Shown: positions 8,446 to 17,065 of the stretch, one piece after another | Numbering within the stretch: position 1 is the first letter of the stretch | Layout of the letters: each line of letters starts with the position of its first letter | Assembly: GCF_900243075.1 (NCBI RefSeq) | Contig: NZ_OEZH01000091.1 | Span: forward strand, 1-61,215 | Origin: Clostridioides difficile | GTDB taxonomy: Bacteria; Bacillota; Clostridia; Peptostreptococcales; Peptostreptococcaceae | Length of the DNA: 61,215 bases | Direction: 5' to 3' | Program-made: the position numbers and the translations under genes | Notes under the pieces: model-generated | What the model saw: only the letters and a program-made list of their open reading frames with translations | The model's database searches: none | What the model was told of the DNA's origin: nothing

Positions 8446-8829
8446 AATGGCTATACAGACAAATTAATCTTTACAGGAGGCATTGGAGATGGAAATGAAG
8501 AATCAGACGCTTATGCTGCAAAACAATATGCAACAAATTAAGGGATACCAGAAGAAGTAATATTACTTGAAGAAGAATCGAATATAACACAGAAAAATAT
8601 AGAAAACGCAAAATTGATAATGGATAAAAATTCATATCATACAGCAATCATTGTAAGTGACCCAATACATATGAAAAGGGCAATGTTAATGGCAAAGGAC
8701 TATGGAATAGAATCTTACAGTTCTCCAACACCTACAACAAAATATATAAGTTTAAAGAGCAAACTACCATTTTTAGCAAGAGAAGAATTTTTTTATATAG
8801 GGTATAAAATATATAGAATTTTTCAGTAA
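8446..8829 (+). pseudogene. Truncated DUF218 (YdcF/ElyC-like) gene with internal stop
   Basis: The frame reads KLIFTGGIGDGNEESDAYAA, then YATN, a TAA at 8539-8541, then GIPEEVILLEEESNITQKN, TAIIVSDPIHMKRAM and a C-terminal segment to 8829. This is the second half of a DUF218 domain (conserved GGxG, the IPxxxIxxE.S.NT-like segment and VSDPxHM.R). The N-terminal half is absent, since stop codons precede 8446, and the surviving part has a nonsense codon. Family members act in envelope or vancomycin-sensitivity functions in other bacteria. This copy is dead. Confidence 0.75.
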
Positions 8830-9005
8830 ATTATTATCCATATATCCAATAAAAATAGTGGTAAGATAATTTTTTCACCCATAATTCAATAGGAACTATT
8901 GATATTAGTAGCAACTGAATTCAGTTAATTTATTTATAATATACATAAATTTAAATATTACGAATAAAGTATTATAAATAAGATACTTTCTAAAGGGAGG
9001 AAATT

Positions 9006-9920
9006 ATGATAGATAATCAAAAATATGTTATTTTATCACTGGAATTACATTTATTTTTTTCAAGAATTATGAAAGAGCATGCTCTTTTTTTAGAAGCAGG
9101 ATTTACAAGTAAAGATTATAATCTTGTTATGGAAGCTGACCATTATAAAAAACAATTTGAAGATTTATTATCATATACTGTTAGTGCTAGTAATGGTATA
9201 ATTAGACCTGATATATTATATTCAGAAGAAATTGTAACTACTCTCACATTAGGTGCAGAGCAAAAAACACAAGAGTTTACAGGAATAGAAATAAATCAAA
9301 ACATAACTACAAGAGAATTAAATCTACAAAGTGGTGTAGATCCACAAGTTGGTCAAGACTTAGTAAATTATGTAGCTCAACTTAACTCTGATGCAATAAG
9401 ATTGCTTGATGGGCTTATTAATTTAAAAGAAAGAGTCCTAGATGGAGTACTATCATGTACTCTATTTACCTCAAACTATCCTCTACTTATTGAACATCTA
9501 ATACATGAAGCAAACTTATACCGTTCTTATGTAATTGACCTTGAAAATAAAATAGACATTGACTCAAAAAATGCTAAAGAAATCGAATTATTCTGGAACC
9601 ATATTATGATGGAACATGCCCTATTCATGAGAGGATTACTAGACCCATCTGAAGGTGAGCTAATAAATACTTCAAATGATTTTGCTATGAAATTCAATGA
9701 CTTAATTGAAAAAGCAAATGAGATGACTGATTCTAATATTGAAAGTATTACAGAAGAAACTCTAAATGAAACTGTTGAATTTAAAGATTTTAAAGAAGCA
9801 GGAACATCAGGGATAGATCAATGTAAGATAAAATCTATAATATTACCACTTTTAGCAGACCATGTTTTAAGAGAGGCCAATCATTACATTAGGATATTGG
9901 AAGGTTATAAAAATATGTAA
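9006..9920 (+). CDS. cotB: Spore coat protein CotB (DUF2935 family)
   Basis: A 304-residue protein made of two related helical halves. The first carries LHLFFSRIMKEHALFLEAGF (about residues 14-33) and the second IELFWNHIMMEHALFMRGLL (about 195-214), each with the conserved His-rich IMxEHALF motif of DUF2935, a ferritin-like fold. The C-terminal half ends LLADHVLREANHYIRIL. It is monocistronic, with GGGAGG before the ATG and its own terminator. I recall the C. difficile orthologue (CD1511) as an outer spore-coat protein, so mother-cell expression during sporulation is expected. I did not identify a convincing SigE or SigK promoter. Confidence 0.85.
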   Translation: MIDNQKYVILSLELHLFFSRIMKEHALFLEAGFTSKDYNLVMEADHYKKQFEDLLSYTVSASNGIIRPDILYSEEIVTTLTLGAEQKTQEFTGIEINQNITTRELNLQSGVDPQVGQDLVNYVAQLNSDAIRLLDGLINLKERVLDGVLSCTLFTSNYPLLIEHLIHEANLYRSYVIDLENKIDIDSKNAKEIELFWNHIMMEHALFMRGLLDPSEGELINTSNDFAMKFNDLIEKANEMTDSNIESITEETLNETVEFKDFKEAGTSGIDQCKIKSIILPLLADHVLREANHYIRILEGYKNM

Positions 9921-9963
9921 TTAAAAAATACTTTTAAAATACTCTTTACATGTTTAAGGAAAA

Positions 9964-9996
9964 TAAAGGTACATCTAAATTGTACCTTTATTTTTT
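9964..9996 (+). terminator. Terminator of cotB
   Basis: TAAAGGTACA pairs perfectly with TGTACCTTTA across a seven-base loop, followed by TTTTTT. Confidence 0.9.
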
Positions 9997-10236
9997 ATAA
10001 TCTATAAAATTTAAATCCTTTATTTATAAAACAAAATTATAATTACTTATAATTCACAATTTTATTTTACATAAATATAAAATAAAATAAAAAATATCAG
10101 TAACTATATTTTTATAAGTATATCTATATCCAGTTATTTGTCTAAAACTAATAGTAAATCTTATACTAAATACATATTTATGTTATAACTATATTGTAAC
10201 TATTTTCATAATCTTAGGAATATAGTAATGATAAAG

Positions 10237-10266
10237 TTGGTTTTATACAATAATACATTGTATAAG
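10237..10266 (+). promoter_or_regulatory. Promoter with embedded operator for the LUD gene
   Basis: TTGGTT (10237-10242) and TATAAG (10261-10266) lie 18 bases apart. The spacer and -10 box are filled by the inverted repeat TTATACAAT-AATAC-ATTGTATAA (10243-10265). An operator in this place would let a repressor block polymerase. The rest of 9997-10236 is AT-rich without a gene. Confidence 0.5.
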
Positions 10267-10321
10267 TTTAGTTAACATAATAGTTACAACATTAAAATTT
10301 AAATAAAGGAGTGATTTTATT

Positions 10322-10969
10322 ATGATAAGACAAACACCATTAGAAAAACGATATGACAAACTAGCTCCTCATATTGTTACAGCACTCAAAAAACGTTATT
10401 TTGATGCTTATTACTGTAGAACTAGAAATGAGGCTTTGCAACAAATTTTAGATTTAATTCCTCAAAATCATGTAGTATCATGGGGAGGCTCTGAAACTCT
10501 TAAAGAGATTGGCGTACAAACTGCTATCAGAGAGAAAGGGTTTAAAGTTATTGATAGAGATTTAGCAAAAACTCCAGAAGAAAGAACTGAAATTATGCGT
10601 CAAGCACTTCTATGTGATACTTTTTTGATGAGTAGTAATGCAATTAGTGAAGATGGACAACTCTTCAATATTGATGGAAATGGTAATCGTGTAGCTGCAA
10701 TGATATTTGGTCCAAAAAATGTTATAGTTGTAGCTGGTATGAATAAAATCGTAAAAAACATTGATGACGCAATACAAAGAACTAGAACAATTGCATCGCC
10801 AGCAGTTGTACAGCGTTTTCAAGATGTCAATACTCCTTGTTATATTACTGGAAGTTGTATAGATTGTACAAGTCCTGAAAGCATTTGTGCATATATGGTC
10901 ACTACAAGAATTAGCCGTCCAGCAAAAAAAATAAAAGTAATATTAGTAGGAGAAAATCTTGGTCTGTAA
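10322..10969 (+). CDS. LUD-domain (LutC/YkgG-like, DUF162) protein
   Basis: A 215-residue cytoplasmic protein whose whole length fits the LUD domain: VVSWGGSETLKEIG, LMSSNAISEDGQLFNIDGNGNR, then IFGPKNVIVVAGMNKIV and a cysteine-bearing segment CYITGSCIDCTSPESIC. LutC-type proteins work in lactate utilisation, but stand-alone paralogues like this one have no settled role. The four cysteines within CxxxSCxxC-like spacing could bind an Fe-S cluster or metal (inference). AAAGGAGTG precedes the ATG, and the gene is alone between its promoter and terminator. Confidence 0.8.
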   Translation: MIRQTPLEKRYDKLAPHIVTALKKRYFDAYYCRTRNEALQQILDLIPQNHVVSWGGSETLKEIGVQTAIREKGFKVIDRDLAKTPEERTEIMRQALLCDTFLMSSNAISEDGQLFNIDGNGNRVAAMIFGPKNVIVVAGMNKIVKNIDDAIQRTRTIASPAVVQRFQDVNTPCYITGSCIDCTSPESICAYMVTTRISRPAKKIKVILVGENLGL

Positions 10970-11033
10970 AATATACATATATGTAAATAACTCTATAGAT
11001 AATAAAATAAGATGAAATAACTTATTCCTAAGA

Positions 11034-11074
11034 GTGGTAGAATAAATTCTTCTATAAGAATTTCATTCTACCAC
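11034..11074 (+). terminator. Hairpin terminator after the LUD gene
   Basis: GTGGTAGAAT pairs with ATTCTACCAC, and inner AAATTCTT pairs with AGAATTT. The downstream T-run is interrupted. The rest of 10970-11281 shows no gene. Confidence 0.65.
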
Positions 11075-11281
11075 ATTTATATTGTTTTAAATTTACTTTT
11101 ACATTTTTGATTCTAACTTATTTACATTTTCTTAATTTTAGGAATTAAAATGTCTACACCCCTTATTTGAACCTCAATAATATGCAAACTTTGAATTGTG
11201 TTCCTACATTTTCTAAAAAATATAAAATAGCACTTATAATCAATTATAAACCTATCTTATATTTAGTTTATATCTTTATGA

Positions 11282-11851
11282 TTAACTACTTTGATTTTCA
11301 TAATTTTTTTGTTCTTCATCAAGTTGTTTATAGTAATCTTTATTGTAATCAGCCAAATAGTCTGTACCACCTCCAGTAATTGCGTTTAACAATTTCATTA
11401 AAAATTCTTGGGTAACTTTACAAACATAATTGTCGCCAGATTTAACAAGCTCTAATTTAATATTAAATTCTTTTTTATTTGCGGAATCAATATCTTTCAT
11501 AGTTGGATTTGGCATCATTTCTCCTAGTTTAGGAGGATTCTTTTTTAGGATAGAAACCATATCAGTATTGTTAACTTTCAAATCTATAATCACTTTATCC
11601 TTATTCTTCTTTATATCTAAAATCTCCCAAGTCATATTTTTAGAATACATTTTAAATCCTTCTTTATCTTCATATATAAAATTACCTAATCCTGATTTTG
11701 GGAAATACTTATCTACAGTATCTGAATCTTGTGTTTTTATTGCATTGAACATATTATCTACTTCACTTTTTATCTTATTGTTATTGGTACATCCAACTAA
11801 TACTAATGTTGATATTACAAACATTATAATATATATAGTAAATTTCTTCAT
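11282..11851 (-). CDS. Putative lipoprotein
   Basis: A 189-residue secreted protein. MKKFTIYIIMFVISTLVLVGC is a lipoprotein signal with cysteine 21 as the lipidation site. The mature part is charged and resembles small DUF4878-like or NTF2-like secreted domains (DNMFNAIKTQDSDTVDKYF), although I cannot confirm the family. It starts 14 bases downstream of the 4Fe-4S protein gene behind GGAGAG, so it is probably the last gene of the thioredoxin/4Fe-4S operon. Function is unknown. Confidence 0.7.
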   Translation of the reverse strand: MKKFTIYIIMFVISTLVLVGCTNNNKIKSEVDNMFNAIKTQDSDTVDKYFPKSGLGNFIYEDKEGFKMYSKNMTWEILDIKKNKDKVIIDLKVNNTDMVSILKKNPPKLGEMMPNPTMKDIDSANKKEFNIKLELVKSGDNYVCKVTQEFLMKLLNAITGGGTDYLADYNKDYYKQLDEEQKNYENQSS

Positions 11852-11865
11852 TAAATTATCTCTCC

Positions 11866-12754
11866 CTATACTTTTTTTGTAGAAATATTTTTCTCTTTTA
11901 TATTTTTTGAAAAAGTTGTAGTAATTGCATTATGTGGACAAACTTTTATACATTCACCACATCTGATACAATCTAGACTATTTATATCTTTATATACTGG
12001 TATATCAAGCTTACATTTTGATTGACATGCTGTGCAATTAGTACATTTATCTTTATCAATTTTAAATCTATATATTGAAATAGGATTAAAAAAGCTATAA
12101 ATTGCTCCCAAAGGGCATACATATCTACAAAATGGTCTATAAATCATTATTGATATCAGAAATATTAATACCAAAATACTCAACTTCCAGCTAAATAAGA
12201 ATCCGATTGATTCTTTTAAACTCTCATTTTCTAAAATGAGTGGTATTCCTCCCAAAAGTGTGCCTGAAGGGCAAATCCACTTACAAAACCAAGGGTTTCC
12301 TCCTCCTGCTACATTTACAACAGCAACTGGTAAAATAATTACAAATATTATTAATACCATGTACTTTAAATATTTTATATATTTATCACCATAAACTTTT
12401 TTTATTTTTACTGGAAATGGTATTTTATATAACAAATCTTGAACAAGTCCAAAAGGGCAAAGCCATCCACAAACAAATCTGCCAAAAAAAGCACCAAATG
12501 CCATTAAAAAACCAACAACATAAAATGAGAATTTATACTCTCGGCTTGATAAAACTGCTTGTAGCGAACCTATCGGACATGCACCAAGTGCACCTGGACA
12601 TGAATAACAATTCAATCCAGGTACACACAATTTTTTACTTTCTCCTCCATATATAGTCCCTTCTAAAAATCCATTTATATATCCATTTGTTAATGCTGTA
12701 AATGCAACTTGAGTAATGTCTTATATTATTAGTTATCTTAGATAATAATTTCAT
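11866..12754 (-). CDS. NapH/YccM-type 4Fe-4S membrane protein, frameshifted near its start
   Basis: From the TTG at 12630 the frame gives 254 residues: CVPGLNCYSCPGALGACPIG, then membrane helices, FVCGWLCPFG, FCKWICPSG, FCRYVCPLG, and two ferredoxin motifs CTNCTACQSKC and CIRCGECIKVCPHNA. This is a polytopic electron-transfer protein carrying several [4Fe-4S] clusters. Upstream, an ATG at 12754 behind AGGAG encodes MKLLSKITNNIRH. The conserved continuation (ITQVAFTALTNGYINGFLEG) lies in another frame, so one base is extra or two are missing near 12715-12722. Either the gene is broken here or there is a sequence error. It follows a CXXC protein and a TlpA-like thioredoxin, so it probably moves electrons in a thiol-redox chain. 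Confidence 0.8.
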
Positions 12755-12764
12755 ACATCTTCTC

Positions 12765-12914
12765 CTAACCAATCCCGATACACTCAAGACAAATCATAAT
12801 TGCTTTAGTTAATACTGTATTTGCTTCTCCACGATATGTACCTAATACAATAAATATAATACTAATTGCAATAATAGAAATGCCTTTTTTATTATCTTTA
12901 ATAAAGTTACCCAT
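12765..12914 (-). CDS. CD1871A-family small CXXC membrane protein
   Basis: A 49-residue protein. A hydrophobic segment (about 12-24) is followed by RGEANTVLTKAIMICLECIG with cysteines 42 and 45 in a CxxC pair. This fits the small CD1871A family of clostridial CXXC proteins that neighbour thioredoxin and 4Fe-4S membrane proteins. Its ATG lies inside the last codons of the upstream thioredoxin gene (8-base overlap), which implies translational coupling. Its stop codon overlaps the AGGAG site of the next gene. It may be a membrane redox partner (inference). Confidence 0.8.
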   Translation of the reverse strand: MGNFIKDNKKGISIIAISIIFIVLGTYRGEANTVLTKAIMICLECIGIG

Positions 12915-13491
12915 TGGCTTTTACCATTTTTAGTCTTTCATCTATAATTTTTTTCCACTCTTCCTTACTATTTGCACCTGTGACCTTTTCACCCACAAAG
13001 TTTCCTTTCTTGTCTACAAAATAGGTAGTTGGAAACTCTATAATTCTCTTAAAATCAGTTTTTTTAAGTCCTTCAGAGACAGTCAATTGTTGATAAGTTG
13101 CACCTGATTTTTTCATAATCTCTTTAACTAAATTTTTCTCTTCATTTGAAAGACCAATTCTCACATCAGTTTCGTCGACTTCTACAACTAATCCCTTTAC
13201 AGCTACATTTGAATTATTACTCTCATATTCTTTTGATAATGCTTCAAGTTCTGGCATTTCACCTACACATGGTCCACACCAAGTAGTCCAGACATTAATA
13301 AGAGTAAGCTCTTTATCTGAAAATATCTCTTTTGTTACCTTATTTCCATCAACATCCTCCGTCTCTAAATTATTAAACCATTCACTATTATTCTTATTTG
13401 TTTCTACTGGCTTAGATTCTTTTTTGCTACAACCAGAAATCATACCTAAAACAAAGATACATCCTAAAACCATTATAAAAAACCTTTTCAT
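12907..13491 (-). CDS. TlpA-like thioredoxin-fold lipoprotein
   Basis: A 194-residue protein with lipoprotein signal (cysteine 21 in GMISGC) and an AhpC/TlpA-type thioredoxin fold. The active site is WCGPC (cysteines 72 and 75), with later EFPTTYFVDKKG supplying the cis-proline loop. It should act outside the membrane as a thiol-disulfide oxidoreductase. It is the first gene of a minus-strand operon with the CXXC protein, the 4Fe-4S membrane protein and a lipoprotein, which suggests that electrons reach it across the membrane from those partners. AGGAG precedes the ATG. Confidence 0.9.
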   Translation of the reverse strand: MKRFFIMVLGCIFVLGMISGCSKKESKPVETNKNNSEWFNNLETEDVDGNKVTKEIFSDKELTLINVWTTWCGPCVGEMPELEALSKEYESNNSNVAVKGLVVEVDETDVRIGLSNEEKNLVKEIMKKSGATYQQLTVSEGLKKTDFKRIIEFPTTYFVDKKGNFVGEKVTGANSKEEWKKIIDERLKMVKANG

Positions 13492-13851
13492 ATCTCACAC
13501 TCCTAGAATCTATATAGTATATAAAATCGTTGCTTGAAATGAAAATAACTTATCTTCTATATTAAAGTCATTATATTTAATAAATAAGAGCTAATTTAAA
13601 ATAAGTTGTATAAAAGATATACAGTTAAAATATATTTCTTTTCAGACAAAATCTTATATCTATATAATAGATTGTAAATCTTAAGATTATATACATATAT
13701 TTCTAAAGATTTTCTTAAGAAGCAGTTAAATTTTACTAATACAATATATCTATTTTTACTAATATAAGCTTATTAATTATCATTATACTAACTCATTTCA
13801 ATATAATTTTTTGTTGATTTTAAGCTGTTTATCGTATAAATAAAATTTTTC
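13492..13851. other. Intergenic region without a recognisable gene
   Basis: About 360 AT-rich bases between the divergent thioredoxin and MATE genes. I see no open frame with a ribosome site, no RNA fold I recognise and no repeat. The thioredoxin promoter probably lies near 13510-13550, where TATACT occurs on the minus strand. Confidence 0.4.
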
Positions 13852-13882
13852 TTGACTATATAGTTACTATATAGCTTATTAT
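13852..13882 (+). promoter_or_regulatory. Promoter with tandem operator-like repeats before the MATE gene
   Basis: TTGACT (13852-13857) is a near-consensus -35 box, and TATTAT (13877-13882) is a possible -10 box at a long 19-base spacing. ACTATATAG occurs twice (13855-13863 and 13866-13874), 11 bp apart, between the two boxes. Each copy contains the palindrome CTATATAG. One-turn spacing inside the core promoter suggests a repressor site. Confidence 0.45.
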
Positions 13883-13913
13883 ATATAGAGAATAATAAAA
13901 GGAGGTAAAATTT

Positions 13914-15239
13914 ATGGAAAATTTATTTACAAGAAAATTCACTACTTTTGAATTTCTAAAATTTGTTTCTCCTGCAATTATATCCATGATATTTATATCT
14001 TTATACACAATAATAGATGGTATCTTTGTATCAACATTAGTTGGTTCAAATGCTCTTGCTAGTATAAATATTGTACTACCTATAATCAACCTTGTTTGTG
14101 GATTTGGAATAATGATGGCAACTGGTGGAGGAGCTATAGTTTCTATACGTATGGGTGAAAATAGACAAGATGAAGCCAACTATACATTTTCTTTTATAGT
14201 TTTGTTTTCATTGATTGTTGGAACTTTATTCACAATAATCTCATACTTTTTCATCAAAGAAATATCTATTTTGCTTGGAGCGACAGATAAGTTACTACCA
14301 TATTGTATAACTTATGGTAAAGTTATAATTTTATGTACACCATTTTATATTTTAAAATTTATATTTGAATACTTTGCAAGAACTGATGGAAATTCTAAGT
14401 TTAGTTTATTTTTATCAGTCATTGGTGGTGTTACAAATATAATATTAGATTATGTATTTATTAAATATTTTGGAATGGGTCTTTTAGGCGCTGCAGTTGC
14501 AACTGCTATAGGTATTATTTTAACTTGTATTTTAGGTATTATCTACTTTTTATCAAGTAAATCTACATTAAAACTAAGAAAACCAAAAACTGATTTTAGG
14601 CTTATAAGAGATACTATGATAAATGGTTCTTCTGAAATGGTTACAGAATTGTCTACAGGAATTACAACATTCTTATTTAATATAGTGGCTTTAAAATTAG
14701 CAGGAGAAAATGGACTTGCTGCTCTTACAATAGTATTGTATGCTCATTTTCTAATGACATCAGTTTATTTAGGATTTGCTGCTGGAGTATCTCCATTAAT
14801 AAGTTATAATTTTGGTGCTGAAAACAATGATAAGTTAAGAGAAACATTTAAATATTCTCTAAAATTCATATTTGTTTCTTCTATTTTAGTGTTTATTATT
14901 GCTTTAGTTTTTGCACCATTTATTGTTAGTATTTTTGTAAATCCAGACAACACAGTATTTGAGTTAGCCTTACAAGGATTAAAAATATTTGCCTTTGCTT
15001 TTTTATTTGTTGGTATAAATATATTTGCATCAGGATTTTTTACAGCATTTCACAATGGAAAAATTTCAGCTATTATATCTTTTAGTCGTGCCTTTGTTTT
15101 TATAATCATAGGAATCATAATTCTTCCTCCTATGTTGAACCTAACTGGATTATGGCTTACTGTTCCATTTGCTGAAATTCTAACTATATTTATATCTATT
15201 CTATTTATAAAAAAATATAAAGGTAGATACAATTATTAA
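13914..15239 (+). CDS. MATE-family multidrug efflux transporter
   Basis: A 441-residue integral membrane protein with about 12 helices in two repeated halves, each beginning with the MATE motif (FVSPAIISMIFISLYTIIDG and MINGSSEMVTELSTGITTFL). The long stretch VFIKYFGMGLLGAAVATAIG is also characteristic. It would export cationic drugs or metabolites using Na+ or H+ gradients, closest in type to MepA. AAAGGAGG precedes the ATG. It is monocistronic and ends at a strong terminator. The operator-like repeats in its promoter suggest inducible control, although no regulator gene is adjacent. Confidence 0.9.
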   Translation: MENLFTRKFTTFEFLKFVSPAIISMIFISLYTIIDGIFVSTLVGSNALASINIVLPIINLVCGFGIMMATGGGAIVSIRMGENRQDEANYTFSFIVLFSLIVGTLFTIISYFFIKEISILLGATDKLLPYCITYGKVIILCTPFYILKFIFEYFARTDGNSKFSLFLSVIGGVTNIILDYVFIKYFGMGLLGAAVATAIGIILTCILGIIYFLSSKSTLKLRKPKTDFRLIRDTMINGSSEMVTELSTGITTFLFNIVALKLAGENGLAALTIVLYAHFLMTSVYLGFAAGVSPLISYNFGAENNDKLRETFKYSLKFIFVSSILVFIIALVFAPFIVSIFVNPDNTVFELALQGLKIFAFAFLFVGINIFASGFFTAFHNGKISAIISFSRAFVFIIIGIIILPPMLNLTGLWLTVPFAEILTIFISILFIKKYKGRYNY

Positions 15240-15266
15240 AAATCAATATTTATTAAAACTAATGAA

Positions 15267-15312
15267 GGGGTGTCTCAAGGTGAACTTTTTAGTTCATGAG
15301 GCACTCTTTTTT
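15267..15312 (+). terminator. Terminator of the MATE gene
   Basis: GGGGTGTCTCA and GTGAACT pair with AGTTCA and TGAGGCACTC across a short T loop, followed by TTTTTT. Confidence 0.85.
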
Positions 15313-15348
15313 GTATGAAATAAAATATATTTTAATCATTTCAACAAT

Positions 15349-15388
15349 AAAAAAGACTTATCTCTATTTTGAGACAGTCTCTTTATTT
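15349..15388 (-). terminator. Terminator of the GntR/ABC operon
   Basis: On the minus strand AAATAAAGAGACT pairs with AGTCTTTTTT (one bulge), ending in a T-run just after the permease gene. Confidence 0.65.
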
Positions 15389-15391
15389 TAC

Positions 15392-16186
15392 TTATAATAA
15401 GTCATTTGCATAATCTTTAATTGGTGCCTTTCTAAGTAGTAAAATTATAAATATTATACAAATAACTATAATTCCTACTTTTGTTCCGAATAAAATAAAA
15501 GGATTCTGAAATGAATAAATAATTTTTTCTAAAAACATCAGTATCTTATGCATATTTTTAGTTGCAAAATTAACTATATAAATTATAATTAGTATAGGTA
15601 ATCCTATCAATATAGTAACACTAGTAGCCTTTCTAACCCTATATGTAAAAGCACCCAATAATGCTCCTATAAGACCTATACATATTTCATTTATACATAT
15701 TTGTGCAAAATAATTTAAATAAGTTAGCGGTATACTTGATGTTGAAGGCTCTATTAGTGCAGATATAGACGTCCAAATCATATCTCTATTTAGTAAAACT
15801 GATAAGTCTATACTGTAACCTGTCATAATTTCTATAAATAACTTTGATAAAAAAATCAAAATTATACCTATAATAGAAATTACAAAGCTTAAAATAATTA
15901 AATCCATCACAATAGCTTTTATACAACTTTTTCTATCTGCTCTTATACTTAAAGCTCCTGAAAAATCTTTATTTGCTATATTTACTCCATACACAAATAT
16001 CAGTATAGCTATATAGGTAAAAATAGGATTCACAATTGTAGATAAATTATTTTTAGATAATTCACCAAAAATTTTGAGGATAAATACTGGCAAAATGTTC
16101 ATAAGAATTCCCATAATTACAAACATAATTATATATAACTTAGTATTTTTATTAAAAAATTTTATATATGGCTTTAATTCATTCAA
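15392..16186 (-). CDS. ABC-2 type transporter permease
   Basis: A 264-residue membrane protein with about six hydrophobic segments, a soluble N-terminus of about 15 residues and no signal peptide. It starts at TTG immediately after the ATPase stop codon. The stretch GGAGGG-attgtaa-TTG gives a well-spaced ribosome site, whereas the nearby ATG runs straight into a stop. Together with the ATPase and GntR genes it forms a three-gene YtrA-like cassette. In Bacillus such systems respond to cell-wall antibiotics. The substrate here is unknown. Confidence 0.8.
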   Translation of the reverse strand: MNELKPYIKFFNKNTKLYIIMFVIMGILMNILPVFILKIFGELSKNNLSTIVNPIFTYIAILIFVYGVNIANKDFSGALSIRADRKSCIKAIVMDLIILSFVISIIGIILIFLSKLFIEIMTGYSIDLSVLLNRDMIWTSISALIEPSTSSIPLTYLNYFAQICINEICIGLIGALLGAFTYRVRKATSVTILIGLPILIIIYIVNFATKNMHKILMFLEKIIYSFQNPFILFGTKVGIIVICIIFIILLLRKAPIKDYANDLL

Positions 16187-17062
16187 TTACAATCCCTCCT
16201 TCTTAGTCATGTTAACAAACATATCTTGTAGTCCCATGTATCCTACATCAATATTTGAATTTTTAAGTACTTTTTCATCATTTTCACTAAAGTCACCATA
16301 GTAAAAATAAGCAATTGTATTTCCAAATGCCTTTTTAGGCTTTATATTTTTTATACATTCTAATTTTTCTAACTCTTCTTTATTTCCAGTAATATAATGA
16401 GCTTTTTGTTTTATAACATCAATTTCTTCATCTATAATAATTTTTCCCTCATTTAATATTATTACATGTTCCAATAAATCATCTATTTCATCAATCAAAT
16501 GAGTTGATATTATTATTGTCCTTGGATTTTTTATATAATTATCTAAAATTATGTTATAAAACTCTTGTCTATTTACTGCATCTAAACCAATTGTTGGCTC
16601 ATCAAATATAGTAATAGCTGAATTAGAACAAATACCTATTATATTTGAAAGTATGGTTTTCATCCCTCTTGACAATTGTTTATACTTTTTTTTAGTATTT
16701 AAATCAAAATATTTACATAATTCTGCTTCTAACCCCTTATCATAGTTTTTATAGAAACTAGAAGAAAATTCAAATACCTGACCTACTTTAAAATCTGGGC
16801 TATAAAATTCTTTTTCCCTCACAATGCAAACTTCTTCCAAGACTTTTACATCTTCCTTTAGGTTCTTTCCTAATATTTCTATCTCACCTTCATTTTGAAT
16901 TAACTGATTTACCATTATATTTAATAATGTGGTTTTTCCAGCTCCATTCTTACCTAATAAACCATATATCTTATTTTTCTCAAAGTTTAAAGACATATTA
17001 TTAAAGACATTTTGTTTTTTAAAACTGTGAGATAAATTTTCTATCTTAATAGAACTACTCAT
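16187..17062 (-). CDS. ABC transporter ATP-binding protein
   Basis: A 291-residue ATPase. Walker A is GLLGKNGAGKTTLL (about residues 35-48), the signature region is QLSRGMKTILSNIIGI (a variant LSRGM), and Walker B is AITIFDEPTIGLDA, followed by the H-loop ISTHLIDEID. The C-terminal 80 residues extend beyond the NBD, as in YtrB/CcmA-like exporters. It begins three bases after the GntR gene, whose last codons supply the AAGGAGG site. It energises the permease encoded next. Confidence 0.9.
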   Translation of the reverse strand: MSSSIKIENLSHSFKKQNVFNNMSLNFEKNKIYGLLGKNGAGKTTLLNIMVNQLIQNEGEIEILGKNLKEDVKVLEEVCIVREKEFYSPDFKVGQVFEFSSSFYKNYDKGLEAELCKYFDLNTKKKYKQLSRGMKTILSNIIGICSNSAITIFDEPTIGLDAVNRQEFYNIILDNYIKNPRTIIISTHLIDEIDDLLEHVIILNEGKIIIDEEIDVIKQKAHYITGNKEELEKLECIKNIKPKKAFGNTIAYFYYGDFSENDEKVLKNSNIDVGYMGLQDMFVNMTKKEGL

Positions 17063-17065
17063 ATG

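Noticed and set aside
11167-11379. 70-codon plus-strand open frame
   Set aside because: No ribosome site, and its 3-prime part lies antisense over the lipoprotein gene at 11282-11851.
11430-11882. 150-codon plus-strand open frame with hydrophobic character
   Set aside because: Antisense to the lipoprotein gene, with no ribosome site. The hydrophobicity mirrors the opposite strand composition.
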